A stretch of 64,000 nt of DNA from an uncultured Pseudomonadota bacterium (GCA_903835655.1 CAILNT010000099.1:1-64000), one strand, 5' to 3'. Counted from the stretch's first letter, positions 1 to 9,345 are shown. The notes: a model not told the origin generated them from the letters alone. Program-made: numbers and translations.

Positions 1-37
1 GACGGTAAGGAGCAGGTTGCCGGGCCGGTTTTCCCGA

Positions 38-298
38 TCAGCGTCTGCCGTAGAGGTCCGAGCGCATCGGGTTGGCGGCGAGGAGGGTTTTCCACAACCT
101 CGGCGTGAGCTCGTGAACCCGTGCCGCGGGGTGGGTGGCGACGCGTTGCAGGACATCGACCAGGTAGTCGTAGGGATCGATGCCGTGCAGGCGGCAGGTG
201 ACGATCAGGCTTTGCAGGATGCCGATGTGCTTGGCGCCGAGTTCGGTCCAACTGAACATCCAGGCCTTGCGATTATCCAAACGCTTGGATAATCGCAA
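38..298 (-). pseudogene. IS66-family transposase, 3' remnant
   Basis: This is the C-terminal tail of an IS66-type transposase. The reading NRKAWMFSWTELGAKHIGI followed by LVTCRLHGIDPYDYL and ELTPRLWK matches the end of the TnpC-like subunit. Only about 80 codons remain of a protein that is normally over 500 residues, and the catalytic DDE core is missing. The first eight codons of the open frame do not resemble IS66; they coincide with a perfect inverted repeat (269-296), so the break probably lies near 290. It sits next to a damaged recombinase gene, which marks the left edge of the window as a scar of mobile DNA. No function is expected. Confidence 0.8.
269..296. repeat. Perfect 12-bp inverted repeat at the IS66 break
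   Basis: GCGATTATCCAA (269-280) and its exact complement (285-296) flank a 4-nt centre. The repeat sits where homology to IS66 begins, so it may record a rearrangement or an inverted duplication at the breakpoint. Nothing else is recognised between here and the recombinase start at 449. Confidence 0.6.
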
Positions 299-448
299 TT
301 ATCCTCGGTCAACTATTAGGCAAGGTTTGCGCATGGGCGCCTAAACAGTCTTTAACTGTCAATGGGTTAGCCGCATACGGTTGATTCCAGACTTGCCATA
401 AAAAATGGTGTTTCCTGTAGGGCCAATCCCTATCCACAGGAGTAGACC

Positions 449-1447
449 ATGTCTATGGATAGCTGTCTGGCGCACGTCCCTCACCCCGAATGGCTGACTG
501 ACGGTCCGCTTGCCAACCTCATCACACCATTCATCGAAGCACTATGTGGCCAGCGTTATGCCGAAGGCACAGTTGTTGCCTATGTGAGCAGCCTGGCTCA
601 CTTCAGTTTCTGGCTGAAGAGCGAAGGGCTAGATGAGTCGAGTATCAGTCCGGCAACCGTTGAGCAATTTTTACGACAGCACTTCTCCGCGTGCCACTGT
701 CCCGCGCCATGCCGTTCTGCTGGAGCAGATGTACCTGCCGTTCTTAGGCATCTTCTAAGATTGTTTCCTCAGAAGCACATGTTGCCGGCAACCGAGGGGG
801 CACTTACGCTTGAGCTTGAACGGTTTGGCGCTTACCTATCGGACATCTGCGGGGTGGCGCCAGTCACCCGTGACCGCCGAATTCACGATGTTGGGGCTTT
901 CCTCGGCCAAGTATTTGGTAGCCAAGCCCCGGTTACCGCCCAGATTTCAGGGGAGCAGTTGGAGGCCTTCATTACTGGGTTGAGCCCGCATTTGCAGCCA
1001 TCCACACTACGTTCCATCTGCACTGGTCTGCGCATCTACTTTCGTTACCGAGCCCTGCTTGGGGAGCCGACGGTGGCATTGTCAGCGGCCTTGCCTAGAA
1101 TTGCGGACTGGCGGCGTACCACCCTACCCAAAGCACTCTCGGACGCAGAGCTGGCCGCTTTCCTGGAGACGTTCGATTGCACAGACCCCGTTGGGCAGCG
1201 AGATTACGCCATTGCGCGCTGCCTGGTCGATCTTGGTCTGCGCGGCCATGAGGTTACCTATTTGACACTGGAATCGGTGGACTGGCGTTGTGCAACGTTG
1301 ACGATTAGTGGCACCAAGAGTAATCGGGTGCAACAGGTAGGCGCTCCACTGTCTCGGCGTGGTGGCGATCCTGGGCCAGAGGCCCCTATCCTGACGCACG
1401 AGATAAACGCCTGCCCGCCCACCCCGGCGCGAGGTGCAGATGAATAG
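449..1447 (+). pseudogene. Tyrosine recombinase, C-terminally truncated or frameshifted
   Basis: An AGGAG sits just before the ATG. Residues 1-230 look like the SAM-like core-binding domain of a phage-type integrase. The start of the catalytic domain follows, with LVDLGLRGHEV containing the first catalytic Arg and TISGTKSNRVQQ containing the conserved Lys. After this the frame changes to a low-complexity Pro/Gly/Arg tail and stops. The H-x-x-R, H/W and Tyr nucleophile motifs are all absent, so it cannot cleave DNA. Another frame just after the Lys motif shows a weak integrase-like stretch (AILGQRP), pointing to a frameshift followed by a deletion. Base use is less GC-rich than in the following core genes, which suggests acquired DNA. 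Confidence 0.75.
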
Positions 1448-1488
1448 GAATTGAGCTTGAACTTGCCCCTCGCTCAAATCTGGCGGCG

Positions 1489-3441
1489 CTAGCCTTCGGC
1501 CAGGCGCATTTTCGCCGCGGCCAGGGCTTCGGGTTCGCCGCGCAGGATGAGGATGTCGCCACTTTCCAGGCGGGTCTCTGGGCCGAACTCGAAGGCGTGG
1601 GCGCCGCGGCGGCGGACGTTGACGAGCGTGGCCCCCAGGCTTTGCAGATCCAGTTGCACCAGGGTTCGGCCACCCTGGCGCGCGGTGACCAGGAAGGAGG
1701 CCAGGCGATCGCCGCGCGCATCGTCGTCCTGTTCGTCGGAGAGGCCGCGAAAATATCCGCGCAGGGCGCCATAGCGTGCCTCGCGGGTTTGGCGGATACG
1801 ATTCAATACCCGCGCCAGGGGCACGCCGGCCATGAGCAGGGTCTGTGAGCCCAGCATGAGCGCGCCTTCCATGAGTTCCGGCACTACCTCCGCGGCTCCC
1901 GCGGCACGCAGGGCGTCGAGATCGCTGTCGTCGACGGTGCGCACGATCACGGGCACTTCCGGTTTCAGGCGTTGCACCGCGGCGAGCACGCCGTGCGCCG
2001 AGCGCGCGTGGGAAAAACTGACTACCACGGCGCGGGCGCGATGCACGCCGGCGGCCATCAGCACTTCGGCGCGGGAGGCGTCGCCGAACACCACGCGATC
2101 TCCCGCCTGGGTGGCGGCATGCACCCGGCGCGGGTCGTCGTCCAAGGCGATGAACGGCACTTTCTCCGACTCCAGCAAGCGTGCCAGGCTCTGACCGCTG
2201 CGGCCGTAGCCGCAGACGATGACGTGCTTCTGGATGCCGAAGGCGCGGGTGGCGATTTCGTGCACGCCGCGCGCCTGCTCCACCCAGGCGCCGCCTTCCA
2301 GGCGTTTGGCGAGACGATCGCCGTAGAGCACGAGCAGCGGCGTGGTCAACATCGAGAGCACCATCGCAGCCAACAGGGTCTGGTGCAGTTCGGCACCGAT
2401 CAGGCCATGGCCCAGGGCCAGCGCCAGCAGGACGAAGCCGAACTCGCCGGCCTGCGCCAGGCCCAGGCCAACGCGCAGGACGACCGCCCAGGAGCGCACA
2501 TACAACCCGGCCAGCAGGGCCGCCAGAATCAGCTTGCCGATCACCAGCGCGAGCATGATGCCCAGCACTTCGCCCCAGTGCAGCGCGACCAGCCTCAAAT
2601 CGAGCATCAAGCCGATGGAGACAAAAAATAGCCCCATGAGGACATCGCGAAAGGGGCGGATGTCGGCTTCCACCTGATAGCGGTATTCGGTTTCGGCGAT
2701 CAATACGCCGGCGAGGAAGGCGCCCAGCGCCAGCGACAGCCCGGCCCGTTCGGTGACGTAGGCCAGCCCCAGGGTGACCAGCAATACGTTGAGCATGAAC
2801 AGTTCGGCGGACTTGGGCCTTGCCACCCACTGGAACCAGGGCCGCATCAGGCGTTGCCCCAGCGCCAGGATGACGGCCAGCACCAGGGCGGCTTTCAGTG
2901 CCGCGTAGAGCAGTGCCTGTCCCAGGCCAGAACTCTGCGCCAGCGCGGGCAAGAAGATGATGAGCGGCGCGACGGCGAGATCCTGGAATAGCAGGATGCC
3001 CAGGATCAAGCGGCCGTGTTCGCTGTCGAGTTCTTCGCGCTCCGACAAGAGTTTGCTGACGATGGCCGTGGAAGACATGGCGAGCACGCCGCCCATCGCC
3101 AGACCTTGCTCCCAGGGTAGGGCGAACAGCAATCCCAGCGCCATGACGATGAACATGGTGAGGACGACCTGCATGCCGCCCAGGACGAACACCGACTGGC
3201 GCATGGCGTTGAGACGCGCCAAGGAAAATTCCAGGCCGATCGAAAACATTAGGAAGACCACGCCGAATTCCGCCAGATGGCCCGCAGGCGTGTCCTGCGC
3301 GAGTCGTGGCAGGAACGGCGCCATGGCGGCGCCGATCAGGAGGTAGCCTACCAGCGCCGGCAGGCCGAGCGCCTTCAGCCCCGCGACGGCCAATACGCCG
3401 CTGGCGAGCAGAATCAGGGTGAGTTCCAGAGTACTGGGCAT
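1489..3441 (-). CDS. CPA2-family cation:proton antiporter with RCK domains (KefB/YbaL-like)
   Basis: This inner-membrane protein exchanges K+ or Na+ for protons and is likely gated by nucleotide binding. Residues 1-375 form the hydrophobic Na+/H+ exchanger domain with a dozen or so membrane segments; FQDLAVAP at about 152-159 is the conserved QD-x4-P element. A TrkA-N Rossmann domain follows (VIVCGYGRSGQSLA at about 407-420), then a TrkA-C domain to the end. At 650 residues it has the expected length for a KefB/YbaL-type protein. It diverges from kdsD with only 53 bp between the start codons, so the two promoters overlap. The exact ion and any glutathione regulation cannot be read from sequence. 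The 3' end lies 40 bp from the damaged recombinase. Confidence 0.88.
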   Translation of the reverse strand: MPSTLELTLILLASGVLAVAGLKALGLPALVGYLLIGAAMAPFLPRLAQDTPAGHLAEFGVVFLMFSIGLEFSLARLNAMRQSVFVLGGMQVVLTMFIVMALGLLFALPWEQGLAMGGVLAMSSTAIVSKLLSEREELDSEHGRLILGILLFQDLAVAPLIIFLPALAQSSGLGQALLYAALKAALVLAVILALGQRLMRPWFQWVARPKSAELFMLNVLLVTLGLAYVTERAGLSLALGAFLAGVLIAETEYRYQVEADIRPFRDVLMGLFFVSIGLMLDLRLVALHWGEVLGIMLALVIGKLILAALLAGLYVRSWAVVLRVGLGLAQAGEFGFVLLALALGHGLIGAELHQTLLAAMVLSMLTTPLLVLYGDRLAKRLEGGAWVEQARGVHEIATRAFGIQKHVIVCGYGRSGQSLARLLESEKVPFIALDDDPRRVHAATQAGDRVVFGDASRAEVLMAAGVHRARAVVVSFSHARSAHGVLAAVQRLKPEVPVIVRTVDDSDLDALRAAGAAEVVPELMEGALMLGSQTLLMAGVPLARVLNRIRQTREARYGALRGYFRGLSDEQDDDARGDRLASFLVTARQGGRTLVQLDLQSLGATLVNVRRRGAHAFEFGPETRLESGDILILRGEPEALAAAKMRLAEG

Positions 3442-3494
3442 GGAGTGTGCTAGGTGCGGTCGGCGATACTGAACGGCTATACTCCGGGCTCATT

Positions 3495-4481
3495 ATGGCA
3501 TCCCCAAACCACTCCCCCGGCGACATCCTCGAGATGGCTCGCCGCACCCTGGAAATCGAGGCCGCTGCGGTCAGCCGCGTGCGGGAACACCTGGACGGGG
3601 GCTTCCCGCGCGCCGTCGCGATGCTCCTGGAATGCACGGGCCGCGTGGTGGTCTCGGGCATGGGCAAGTCCGGCCACATCGGTGGCAAGATCGCCGCCAC
3701 TCTGGCCAGCACCGGCACGCCCGCCTTCTTCATGCATCCGGCCGAGGCCAGCCATGGCGACCTGGGTATGATCACCGGGCAGGATGTGGTCATCGCCCTT
3801 TCCAACTCCGGCGAGAGTGTGGAGATCGCGGCCATCGTGCCCCTGCTCAAGCGGCGGGGCGCCCGCCTCATCAGCATGACCGGCAACCCCACCTCCACCC
3901 TGGCGCGCGAGGCGGACATCCATCTCGACGCCAGCGTTGCGCAGGAAGCCTGTCCGCTCAACCTGGCCCCCACGGCCAGCACCACGGCGGCCCTGGCGCT
4001 GGGCGACGCGCTGGCGGTGGCCGTGCTCTACGCGCGCGGCTTCACCGCGGAGGACTTCGCCCGCACCCACCCCGGCGGCGCCCTGGGTCGTCGCCTGCTG
4101 GTGCATGTGCGCGACCTGATGCACAAGGATGCGGCCCTGCCAGTGGTGGGGCTGGGCGCGAGTCTGAAGCAAGCGCTTCTGGAAATGACCCGCAAGGGCC
4201 TGGGCATGACGGCCATCACCGATGCGGAAGGCCGCCTCCTGGGCATCTTCACCGACGGCGACCTGCGCCGACTCCTGGACGCCGACGTGGACGTGCGCGG
4301 CGCGATGATCGCCGCGGTGATGAAGCGCGACCCACGCACCATATTCGAAGACGCCCTGGCGGTGGAAGCCGTGCAGATGATGGAAAAATTCAAGGTCAAC
4401 GGCCTCTTTGCCGTCAATGCGGCAGGGCAACTGATTGGAGCACTCAACATGCATGATCTTCTGCGCGCGGGCGTGGTATGA
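3495..4481 (+). CDS. kdsD: Arabinose-5-phosphate isomerase
   Basis: KdsD interconverts ribulose-5-phosphate and arabinose-5-phosphate, the first step of Kdo synthesis for LPS. An N-terminal SIS sugar-isomerase domain (about residues 30-170; VVSGMGKSGHIGGK and SNSGES) is followed by two CBS repeats (about 200-325). The ATG at 3495 (MASPNHSPG) fits the family N-terminus better than the upstream in-frame ATG at 3447. Its last codons overlap kdsC by ATGA. It opens the kdsD-kdsC-lptC-lptA-lptB run, in which every junction overlaps, so the five genes are almost certainly translated as one coupled unit. Confidence 0.95.
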   Translation: MASPNHSPGDILEMARRTLEIEAAAVSRVREHLDGGFPRAVAMLLECTGRVVVSGMGKSGHIGGKIAATLASTGTPAFFMHPAEASHGDLGMITGQDVVIALSNSGESVEIAAIVPLLKRRGARLISMTGNPTSTLAREADIHLDASVAQEACPLNLAPTASTTAALALGDALAVAVLYARGFTAEDFARTHPGGALGRRLLVHVRDLMHKDAALPVVGLGASLKQALLEMTRKGLGMTAITDAEGRLLGIFTDGDLRRLLDADVDVRGAMIAAVMKRDPRTIFEDALAVEAVQMMEKFKVNGLFAVNAAGQLIGALNMHDLLRAGVV

Positions 4482-5074
4482 GCGCCGATGCCCAAAACCC
4501 GGCCCCCCGAGAGGGTGAGGAACACTCGGGGCCGCCTGGCGTGTTTCGCCGGGAGGACATCGAGGAACGGGCGCGCGCCACGCGCATGATCGTGTTCGAC
4601 GTAGATGGCGTGCTCACCGATGGCAGCCTTTTCTACGGCGACGACGGCCAGGAATACAAGGCGTTCAACTCGCGCGACGGCCACGGCATCAAGATGCTGC
4701 GCGCCAGCGGCGTCGAGACCGCCATCATCACCGGGCGCACTTCCCAGGTCGTATTGTTCCGGGCGCGCAATCTCGGCATCGTGCATCTGTTCCAGGGCGC
4801 GGACGACAAGCTCGAAGCCTATGAAAAACTGCTCTCTGGCGTGAATCTTTCCCCTGAACAGATCGCCTATATGGGCGACGACCTCGTGGACCTGCCGGTT
4901 CTGCGCCGCTGCGGCCTGGCGATCAGCGTGCCGGATGCGCCCGATGAGGTGAAGGCGCGCAGCCATTACATCACCCGGTCCAGTGCCGGGCGGGGCGCGG
5001 CGCGCGAGGCCTGCGAGCTGATCATGCGCGCCCAGGGGACCTGGGATCGGCAACTGGCGATCTACGATCGATGA
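4478..5074 (+). CDS. kdsC: 3-deoxy-D-manno-octulosonate 8-phosphate phosphatase
   Basis: KdsC is a HAD-superfamily phosphatase that releases Kdo from Kdo-8-phosphate in the cytoplasm. VFDVDGVLTDG carries the two catalytic Asp residues, ITGR is motif II, and GDDLVDLPVL is the Mg2+-binding motif. The protein starts about 25 residues earlier than is usual, with a polar tail rich in Glu and Pro; a GTG at 4541 is an alternative start. The ATG overlaps the kdsD stop codon and the stop overlaps the lptC start. A GC-rich hairpin lies in the extended 5' coding part and might affect coupling, but this is inference. Confidence 0.94.
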   Translation: MSADAQNPAPREGEEHSGPPGVFRREDIEERARATRMIVFDVDGVLTDGSLFYGDDGQEYKAFNSRDGHGIKMLRASGVETAIITGRTSQVVLFRARNLGIVHLFQGADDKLEAYEKLLSGVNLSPEQIAYMGDDLVDLPVLRRCGLAISVPDAPDEVKARSHYITRSSAGRGAAREACELIMRAQGTWDRQLAIYDR

Positions 5075-5646
5075 CCGGTGGCTACCATGTGCATTGGTTG
5101 CCGCTCGGATTCGCGGCCCTGCTCGCGCTGCTGAGCGCCTGGCTGAACCAGGTGGCCGAGCGCACCGTGGTCCAGGACAATGCCGGCTTCAGCCATGACC
5201 CCGATTATGTCGTCGAGGATTTCCGGGTGCAGGTCTACGATCTGTCGGGCAGGCCACGGCACCGACTCGGCGCGCGGCGCATGACCCACTACATGGACGA
5301 CGACAGCAGCGAATTGGAGCGGCCGCAATTTCTGGCGACCGCCAACGGCGAGTCACCCATGTCCGTCACCGCGCGCCGCGGCGTCATCCTGGGCGATCGT
5401 GAAAGCGTGCATTTCCTGGGCGATGTACGCGCCGCGCGCGGCACGGCACACGGTCTGGACGCCTTTATCCTGACCGGCGAGCACCTGCGCGTGGTGCCCG
5501 ATGCGAACATCCTCAGCAGCGATACACCCGTTACCCTGAGCCAGGGGAGATCGGTCATCCACGCGGGTGGCCTCTACGTGGACGAACACAACCAGCGGCT
5601 GGAGTTCACCGGCGGCGTTCGAGGCCTTTATGAAAAGATACATTGA
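5071..5646 (+). CDS. lptC: LPS export ABC transporter periplasmic protein LptC
   Basis: LptC is a bitopic inner-membrane protein that passes LPS from the LptBFG transporter to LptA. A single membrane segment (about residues 8-27) is followed by a periplasmic domain of about 160 residues with short beta-strand-rich repeats (FRVQVYDLSGRPRHRL). Identity rests on length, topology and its place between kdsC and lptA. The start overlaps the kdsC stop by ATGA, and the 3' end overlaps lptA by 17 bp. Confidence 0.9.
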   Translation: MTGGYHVHWLPLGFAALLALLSAWLNQVAERTVVQDNAGFSHDPDYVVEDFRVQVYDLSGRPRHRLGARRMTHYMDDDSSELERPQFLATANGESPMSVTARRGVILGDRESVHFLGDVRAARGTAHGLDAFILTGEHLRVVPDANILSSDTPVTLSQGRSVIHAGGLYVDEHNQRLEFTGGVRGLYEKIH

Positions 5647-6193
5647 TGTGCCGCGGCATATGGCGGGTCGGCACTGGGCCGGCTCCTTGTTCGCCGGGCT
5701 GTTGCTGTTCGCGGCGAGCATGCCCGCCTGGGCGGAGAGGGGCGACAAGGGCAAACCGGTCAACCTCGAGTCGAACAGCGCGCACATGGACGAGGCCAAG
5801 AAGCTGGCGATCTACGAGGGCCATGTCGTGCTCACCCAGGGCACGTTGCTGATCACGGCCGATCGCATCGAGGTGCATCAGGACGAGCAGGGCTTTTCCA
5901 GTGGCGAGGCCACCGGCAACCCGGTGTATTTCCGCGAAAAGCTGGAGAACAGCGAAGAATATGCCGAAGGTTGGGCCAATCGTCTGGAATACGACGGGCG
6001 CGCCGACAAGATGAAACTGATCGGCCAGGCACGCCTGAAGCGCGGCGAGGACGATCTCCGTGGCAATCTCATCGTCTATGACAGCGATACCGAATTCTTC
6101 CAGGCGCAAGGCAGCATCGGCGGCAAGCCAGGACGGGTGCACGCGGTGATCCGCCCGAAGAGTGATCCCGCGGTCGTGAAAGCGAAGCCGTGA
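5630..6193 (+). CDS. lptA: LPS transport periplasmic protein LptA
   Basis: LptA forms the periplasmic bridge that carries LPS to the outer membrane. The chosen ATG gives a signal peptide ending in MPAWA, with cleavage before ERGDKG. The mature part holds the OstA-like beta-jellyroll ([19 protein letters not shown] and following strands). An in-frame upstream start at 5567 would add a tail inside lptC and spoil the signal peptide, so it is rejected. The stop codon overlaps the lptB start. Confidence 0.92.
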   Translation: MKRYIDVPRHMAGRHWAGSLFAGLLLFAASMPAWAERGDKGKPVNLESNSAHMDEAKKLAIYEGHVVLTQGTLLITADRIEVHQDEQGFSSGEATGNPVYFREKLENSEEYAEGWANRLEYDGRADKMKLIGQARLKRGEDDLRGNLIVYDSDTEFFQAQGSIGGKPGRVHAVIRPKSDPAVVKAKP

Positions 6194-6918
6194 AACCCTC
6201 GGTACTCAAGGCGGAGAACCTGGTCAAGCGCTACAAGTCACGTGGCGTGGTCAACGATGTCTCGATCCAGGTGGAAAGTGGCGAAGTAGTCGGCTTGCTG
6301 GGTCCCAATGGCGCTGGCAAGACCACCAGCTTCTACATGATCGTCGGACTGATACGCACCGATTCCGGCCGCATTCTCCTGGACGGCGCCGACCTCACCC
6401 ACCTGCCCGTTTACCGCCGCGCGCGTCTCGGATTGTCCTATCTGCCGCAGGAGCCCTCGGTCTTCCGCCGCATGAGCGTGGCGGAAAACATTGCGGCGAT
6501 GCTCGAACTCAAGGGTAAGGGAGGTAGCGAAGCGGATGCCCAACTGGAAAGCCTGCTCGAAGATCTGCATCTGACCCATCTGCACGATGCCAATGCCGCC
6601 AGCCTGTCCGGCGGCGAGCGCCGCCGCCTGGAAATCGCGCGCGCGCTGGCCACACAGCCGCGTTTCGTTCTGCTGGACGAACCCTTCGCCGGCATCGATC
6701 CGATTTCCGTGATCGATATCCAGAAGATCGTGCGTTTCCTCACCGGGCGCGGCATCGGCGTGCTGATCACTGACCATAACGTGCGCGAAACCTTAGGGAT
6801 CTGCGACCGTGCCTATATCCTCAACCGGGGAGAAGTTCTGGCCGCCGGGTCGCCCGACGAAATCATTTACAATGACAGTGTTCGCCAGGTTTACCTGGGA
6901 GAGCATTTCCGCCTGTGA
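6190..6918 (+). CDS. lptB: LPS export ABC transporter ATP-binding protein LptB
   Basis: LptB is the cytoplasmic ATPase that powers LPS extraction with LptF and LptG, which are not in this window. Walker A (GPNGAGKTT), the signature LSGGERRR and Walker B ([12 protein letters not shown]) are intact; the H-loop lies in ITDHNVRE. At 242 residues it is full length. Translation starts at a GTG embedded in the lptA stop region (GTGA), so it is coupled to lptA. A 100-bp gap then separates it from rpoN. Confidence 0.96.
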   Translation: MKPSVLKAENLVKRYKSRGVVNDVSIQVESGEVVGLLGPNGAGKTTSFYMIVGLIRTDSGRILLDGADLTHLPVYRRARLGLSYLPQEPSVFRRMSVAENIAAMLELKGKGGSEADAQLESLLEDLHLTHLHDANAASLSGGERRRLEIARALATQPRFVLLDEPFAGIDPISVIDIQKIVRFLTGRGIGVLITDHNVRETLGICDRAYILNRGEVLAAGSPDEIIYNDSVRQVYLGEHFRL

Positions 6919-7018
6919 TGGTCATGACCTCGCGCGACCTTCCTCCTCCTGAAACCGCCGTTCCCTCCCGCGCAGTCCGGGTGGATGTGCGTGCTCTCAC
7001 CCGGCAACCGCTTCACCC

Positions 7019-8410
7019 ATGAAGCAGAGCCTACAGCTCAAGCTGCACCAGCAGCTCACCCTGACCCCGCAACTGCAACAGTCGATCCGGCTGCTACAGC
7101 TTTCGACCCTTGAACTGGGCCAGGAAATCTCGCAGATGCTGCAGGACAATCCGTTGTTGGAGCGCCTGGACGGAGAGGACAGCTTCGATGGCCCGGTCGG
7201 CGAGACGCCCGCGGCCGAGACCGAGCGCAAGGAACACGACGAAGTCTACGAGGAGATGGCCTGGGGCGACCGCGCGGTGGGCCCGGCGCCGGACGAAGAC
7301 GACGATGACCACGGTTTTCAGCAGGCCGAATCCGCCAGCCTGCGCCAGCATCTGGCGGAACAGCTCGGACTTACGCCGCTCACGCACCGCGATCGCCAGC
7401 TGATCGCCTTCCTGATCGAGGCGCTCGACGACGACGGTTATCTCACCGCTTCCCTGGAAGAACTGGCCGAGCTGTTGCCCCCGGAACTGGAGATCGACCC
7501 GGTCGAGCTGCATGCCGCCCTCGGCCTGCTGCAAAGCTTCGATCCCGTTGGCGTGGGCGCGCGCGGACTGGGCGAGTGCCTCTGGCTGCAACTCAACAGC
7601 CTGCCGGTGGACACCCAGCACCTCCCGGCCGCGAAGATACTGGCACGCGAGCACCTTCCCCTGCTGGCCGACCGCGAATACGGCAAGCTGAAGAAACTGC
7701 TTGCCCTCGACGATGCGCAGTTCATGCAGTTGCGCCAGCTCATCACTTCGCTCGAACCCAGGCCGGGTGCGGCCTATACCCCGGTGAGCACGCGTTATGT
7801 GGTGCCGGACGTGTTCGTGAAAAAGACGAAAGGGCTGTGGATGGTCAGCCTCAACGCCAACGCCATGCCCAAACTGCGCATCAACGAGATGTATGCCGGT
7901 ATCCTGCGCAACAATCGCGAAGGCGGCTCCTCGCTGGCCACGCAGTTGCAGGAGGCGCGCTGGCTGATCAAGAACGTGCAGCAACGCTTTGAAACCATCC
8001 TGAAAGTATCGCAGGCCATCGTCGACCGACAGCGCATGTTCTTCGAACACGGCGAGGTGGCCATGCGTCCGCTCACCCTCAAGGAGATCGCCGAAGTGGT
8101 GGAACTGCACGAGTCCACCATCTCCCGCGTGACCACCCAGAAGTTCATGATGACTCCACGTGGACTCTACGAATTCAAATATTTCTTCGGCAGCGCGCTG
8201 GCCACGGAGGAGGGCGGCGCCGCCTCCAGCACCGCCATGCGCGCCCTGATCAGGCAGTTCATCGACGCGGAGAACCGTGCCCGGCCGCTTTCGGACAGCG
8301 CATTATCCGAACTGTTGGGCAAACAGGGCTTCGTCGTCGCCCGGCGCACCGTCGCCAAGTATCGGGAGTTGCTGAACATTTCTCCCGCAAACCAGCGCAA
8401 GTCGCTGTGA
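7019..8410 (+). CDS. rpoN: RNA polymerase sigma-54 factor
   Basis: Sigma-54 directs RNA polymerase to -24/-12 promoters and needs AAA+ activators. The glutamine-rich region I (residues 1-50, LKLHQQLTLTPQLQQSI), an acidic region II (about 60-105), the core-binding domain and the C-terminal RpoN box (ARRTVAKYRE) are all present in 463 residues. The HTH-like segment VELHESTISRVT precedes the box. It is placed between lptB and hpf, as in many proteobacteria. Its likely targets in this window are the -24/-12 promoters at 14693 and 55516, together with the activator encoded at 21300-22736. Confidence 0.96.
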   Translation: MKQSLQLKLHQQLTLTPQLQQSIRLLQLSTLELGQEISQMLQDNPLLERLDGEDSFDGPVGETPAAETERKEHDEVYEEMAWGDRAVGPAPDEDDDDHGFQQAESASLRQHLAEQLGLTPLTHRDRQLIAFLIEALDDDGYLTASLEELAELLPPELEIDPVELHAALGLLQSFDPVGVGARGLGECLWLQLNSLPVDTQHLPAAKILAREHLPLLADREYGKLKKLLALDDAQFMQLRQLITSLEPRPGAAYTPVSTRYVVPDVFVKKTKGLWMVSLNANAMPKLRINEMYAGILRNNREGGSSLATQLQEARWLIKNVQQRFETILKVSQAIVDRQRMFFEHGEVAMRPLTLKEIAEVVELHESTISRVTTQKFMMTPRGLYEFKYFFGSALATEEGGAASSTAMRALIRQFIDAENRARPLSDSALSELLGKQGFVVARRTVAKYRELLNISPANQRKSL

Positions 8411-8449
8411 CCCCTATCCCTCTTCCGGCAAGCCAGCGGGGGGAGCTTC

Positions 8450-8468
8450 GAACGTCGCCGCGACGTTC
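8450..8468. other. Hairpin between rpoN and hpf
   Basis: GAACGTCG and its complement flank a 3-nt loop. There is no T-tract, so it is more likely an mRNA stability or processing element than a terminator. The hpf Shine-Dalgarno (AAGGAG) follows about 15 bp later. Confidence 0.4.
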
Positions 8469-8495
8469 ACCTTAACCAGAAAGGAGCAGTCAACA

Positions 8496-8828
8496 ATGAA
8501 CCTCACCATCACCGGTCATCACCTGGAAGTGACACCCGCAATCCGCAGTTATGTGGAAGAGAAGATGGGTCGCGTCACTCGACATTTCGACCAGGTGATC
8601 GACGTCTCGGTCATCCTTTCGGTGGATAAACTGGAGCACAAGGCGGAAGCCAACGTGCATGTCCCCGGCAAGGATGTCTACGTCGAATCGATCGACGCCG
8701 ATATGTATGCTGCACTCGACGCTCTGGCCGACAAACTCAACCGACAGGTTCTCAAGCACAAGGAAAAATCCGGTAACGTGCATCGCGAATCCGGTGGCGT
8801 AAAAGGCCTGATCGTCGAAGCAGAATGA
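8496..8828 (+). CDS. hpf: Ribosome hibernation-promoting factor, short form
   Basis: Hpf binds the 30S subunit in the decoding centre and promotes idle 100S ribosomes in stationary phase. The 110-residue protein begins MNLTITGHHLEVTPAIRSYV, the usual start of the S30EA/YfiA fold, and continues with the predicted beta-alpha-beta-beta-beta-alpha order. It lacks the C-terminal dimerisation domain of long HPF. A strong AAGGAG precedes the ATG. It lies in the conserved rpoN-hpf-ptsN-hprK order; the hairpin after it may reduce read-through into ptsN. Confidence 0.93.
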   Translation: MNLTITGHHLEVTPAIRSYVEEKMGRVTRHFDQVIDVSVILSVDKLEHKAEANVHVPGKDVYVESIDADMYAALDALADKLNRQVLKHKEKSGNVHRESGGVKGLIVEAE

Positions 8829-8832
8829 CCGA

Positions 8833-8878
8833 CTGGCTCAGGGCGGGTGCGTTTCCTGCCTTGAGCCAGCGCCTTTTC
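8833..8878 (+). terminator. Strong stem-loop between hpf and ptsN
   Basis: CTGGCTCA plus GGGCGGG (8833-8847) pairs with CCTGCCT plus TGAGCCAG (8855-8869), giving 15 bp with two G-T wobbles and a 7-nt loop. A short CGCCTTTTC follows. It could be a partial terminator that lowers ptsN-hprK expression relative to hpf, or an RNase-protecting stem. The T-run is only four bases, so efficient termination is not assured. Confidence 0.55.
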
Positions 8879-8889
8879 AAGGCCCAGAA

Positions 8890-9345
8890 ATGAATCTGAT
8901 CACGCCCCTGCTCAAACTCGCCAATGTCTTAGCCGAGTGCGATGTGCATAGCAAGAAGCGCTTGTTCGAACAAGCCGCCCAGTTGGTTCAGGCCAGCGAT
9001 GGCGTCGCCGCCGGCGAGGTGTTCGACAGCCTGTTCGCACGCGAAAAACTCGGCTCCACCGCCTTGGGGTACGGCATCGCCATCCCTCACGGCCGCCTCA
9101 AACACCTCGCGGATACCGCCTGCGCTTTCCTGCGCCTGAAGACCTCCACCGATTTCGACGCACCCGACGGCCAGCCGGTCGACTTGGTGTTCGTGCTCCT
9201 GGCCCCCGCAGCCGCCAGCGACATACACTTGCAAATTCTGGGGGAACTGGCCGCCATGTTCTCCGACGCGGATTTTCGCGCCAGCCTGCGTGCCGCCCCG
9301 GATGCCGCCAGCCTGCATCGACTCATCATCGAATGGACGCCGTGA
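8890..9345 (+). CDS. ptsN: PTS IIA-like nitrogen regulatory protein
   Basis: PtsN (EIIA-Ntr) is the phosphoacceptor at the end of the nitrogen PTS and regulates K+ transport and other targets. The EIIA mannitol/fructose-type fold is seen, with the active-site His in GYGIAIPHGR (about residue 66) and LVFVLLAPAAASDIHLQIL downstream. It spans 151 residues, full length for the family. It overlaps hprK by 13 bp. No ptsH, ptsI or ptsP is in the window. Confidence 0.94.
   Translation: MNLITPLLKLANVLAECDVHSKKRLFEQAAQLVQASDGVAAGEVFDSLFAREKLGSTALGYGIAIPHGRLKHLADTACAFLRLKTSTDFDAPDGQPVDLVFVLLAPAAASDIHLQILGELAAMFSDADFRASLRAAPDAASLHRLIIEWTP

Noticed and set aside
1124-3985. 953-codon minus-strand open frame spanning the recombinase, the kefB-like gene and kdsD
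   Set aside because: It is a high-GC shadow: low-complexity Arg/Pro/Gly translation lying out of frame over convincing genes.
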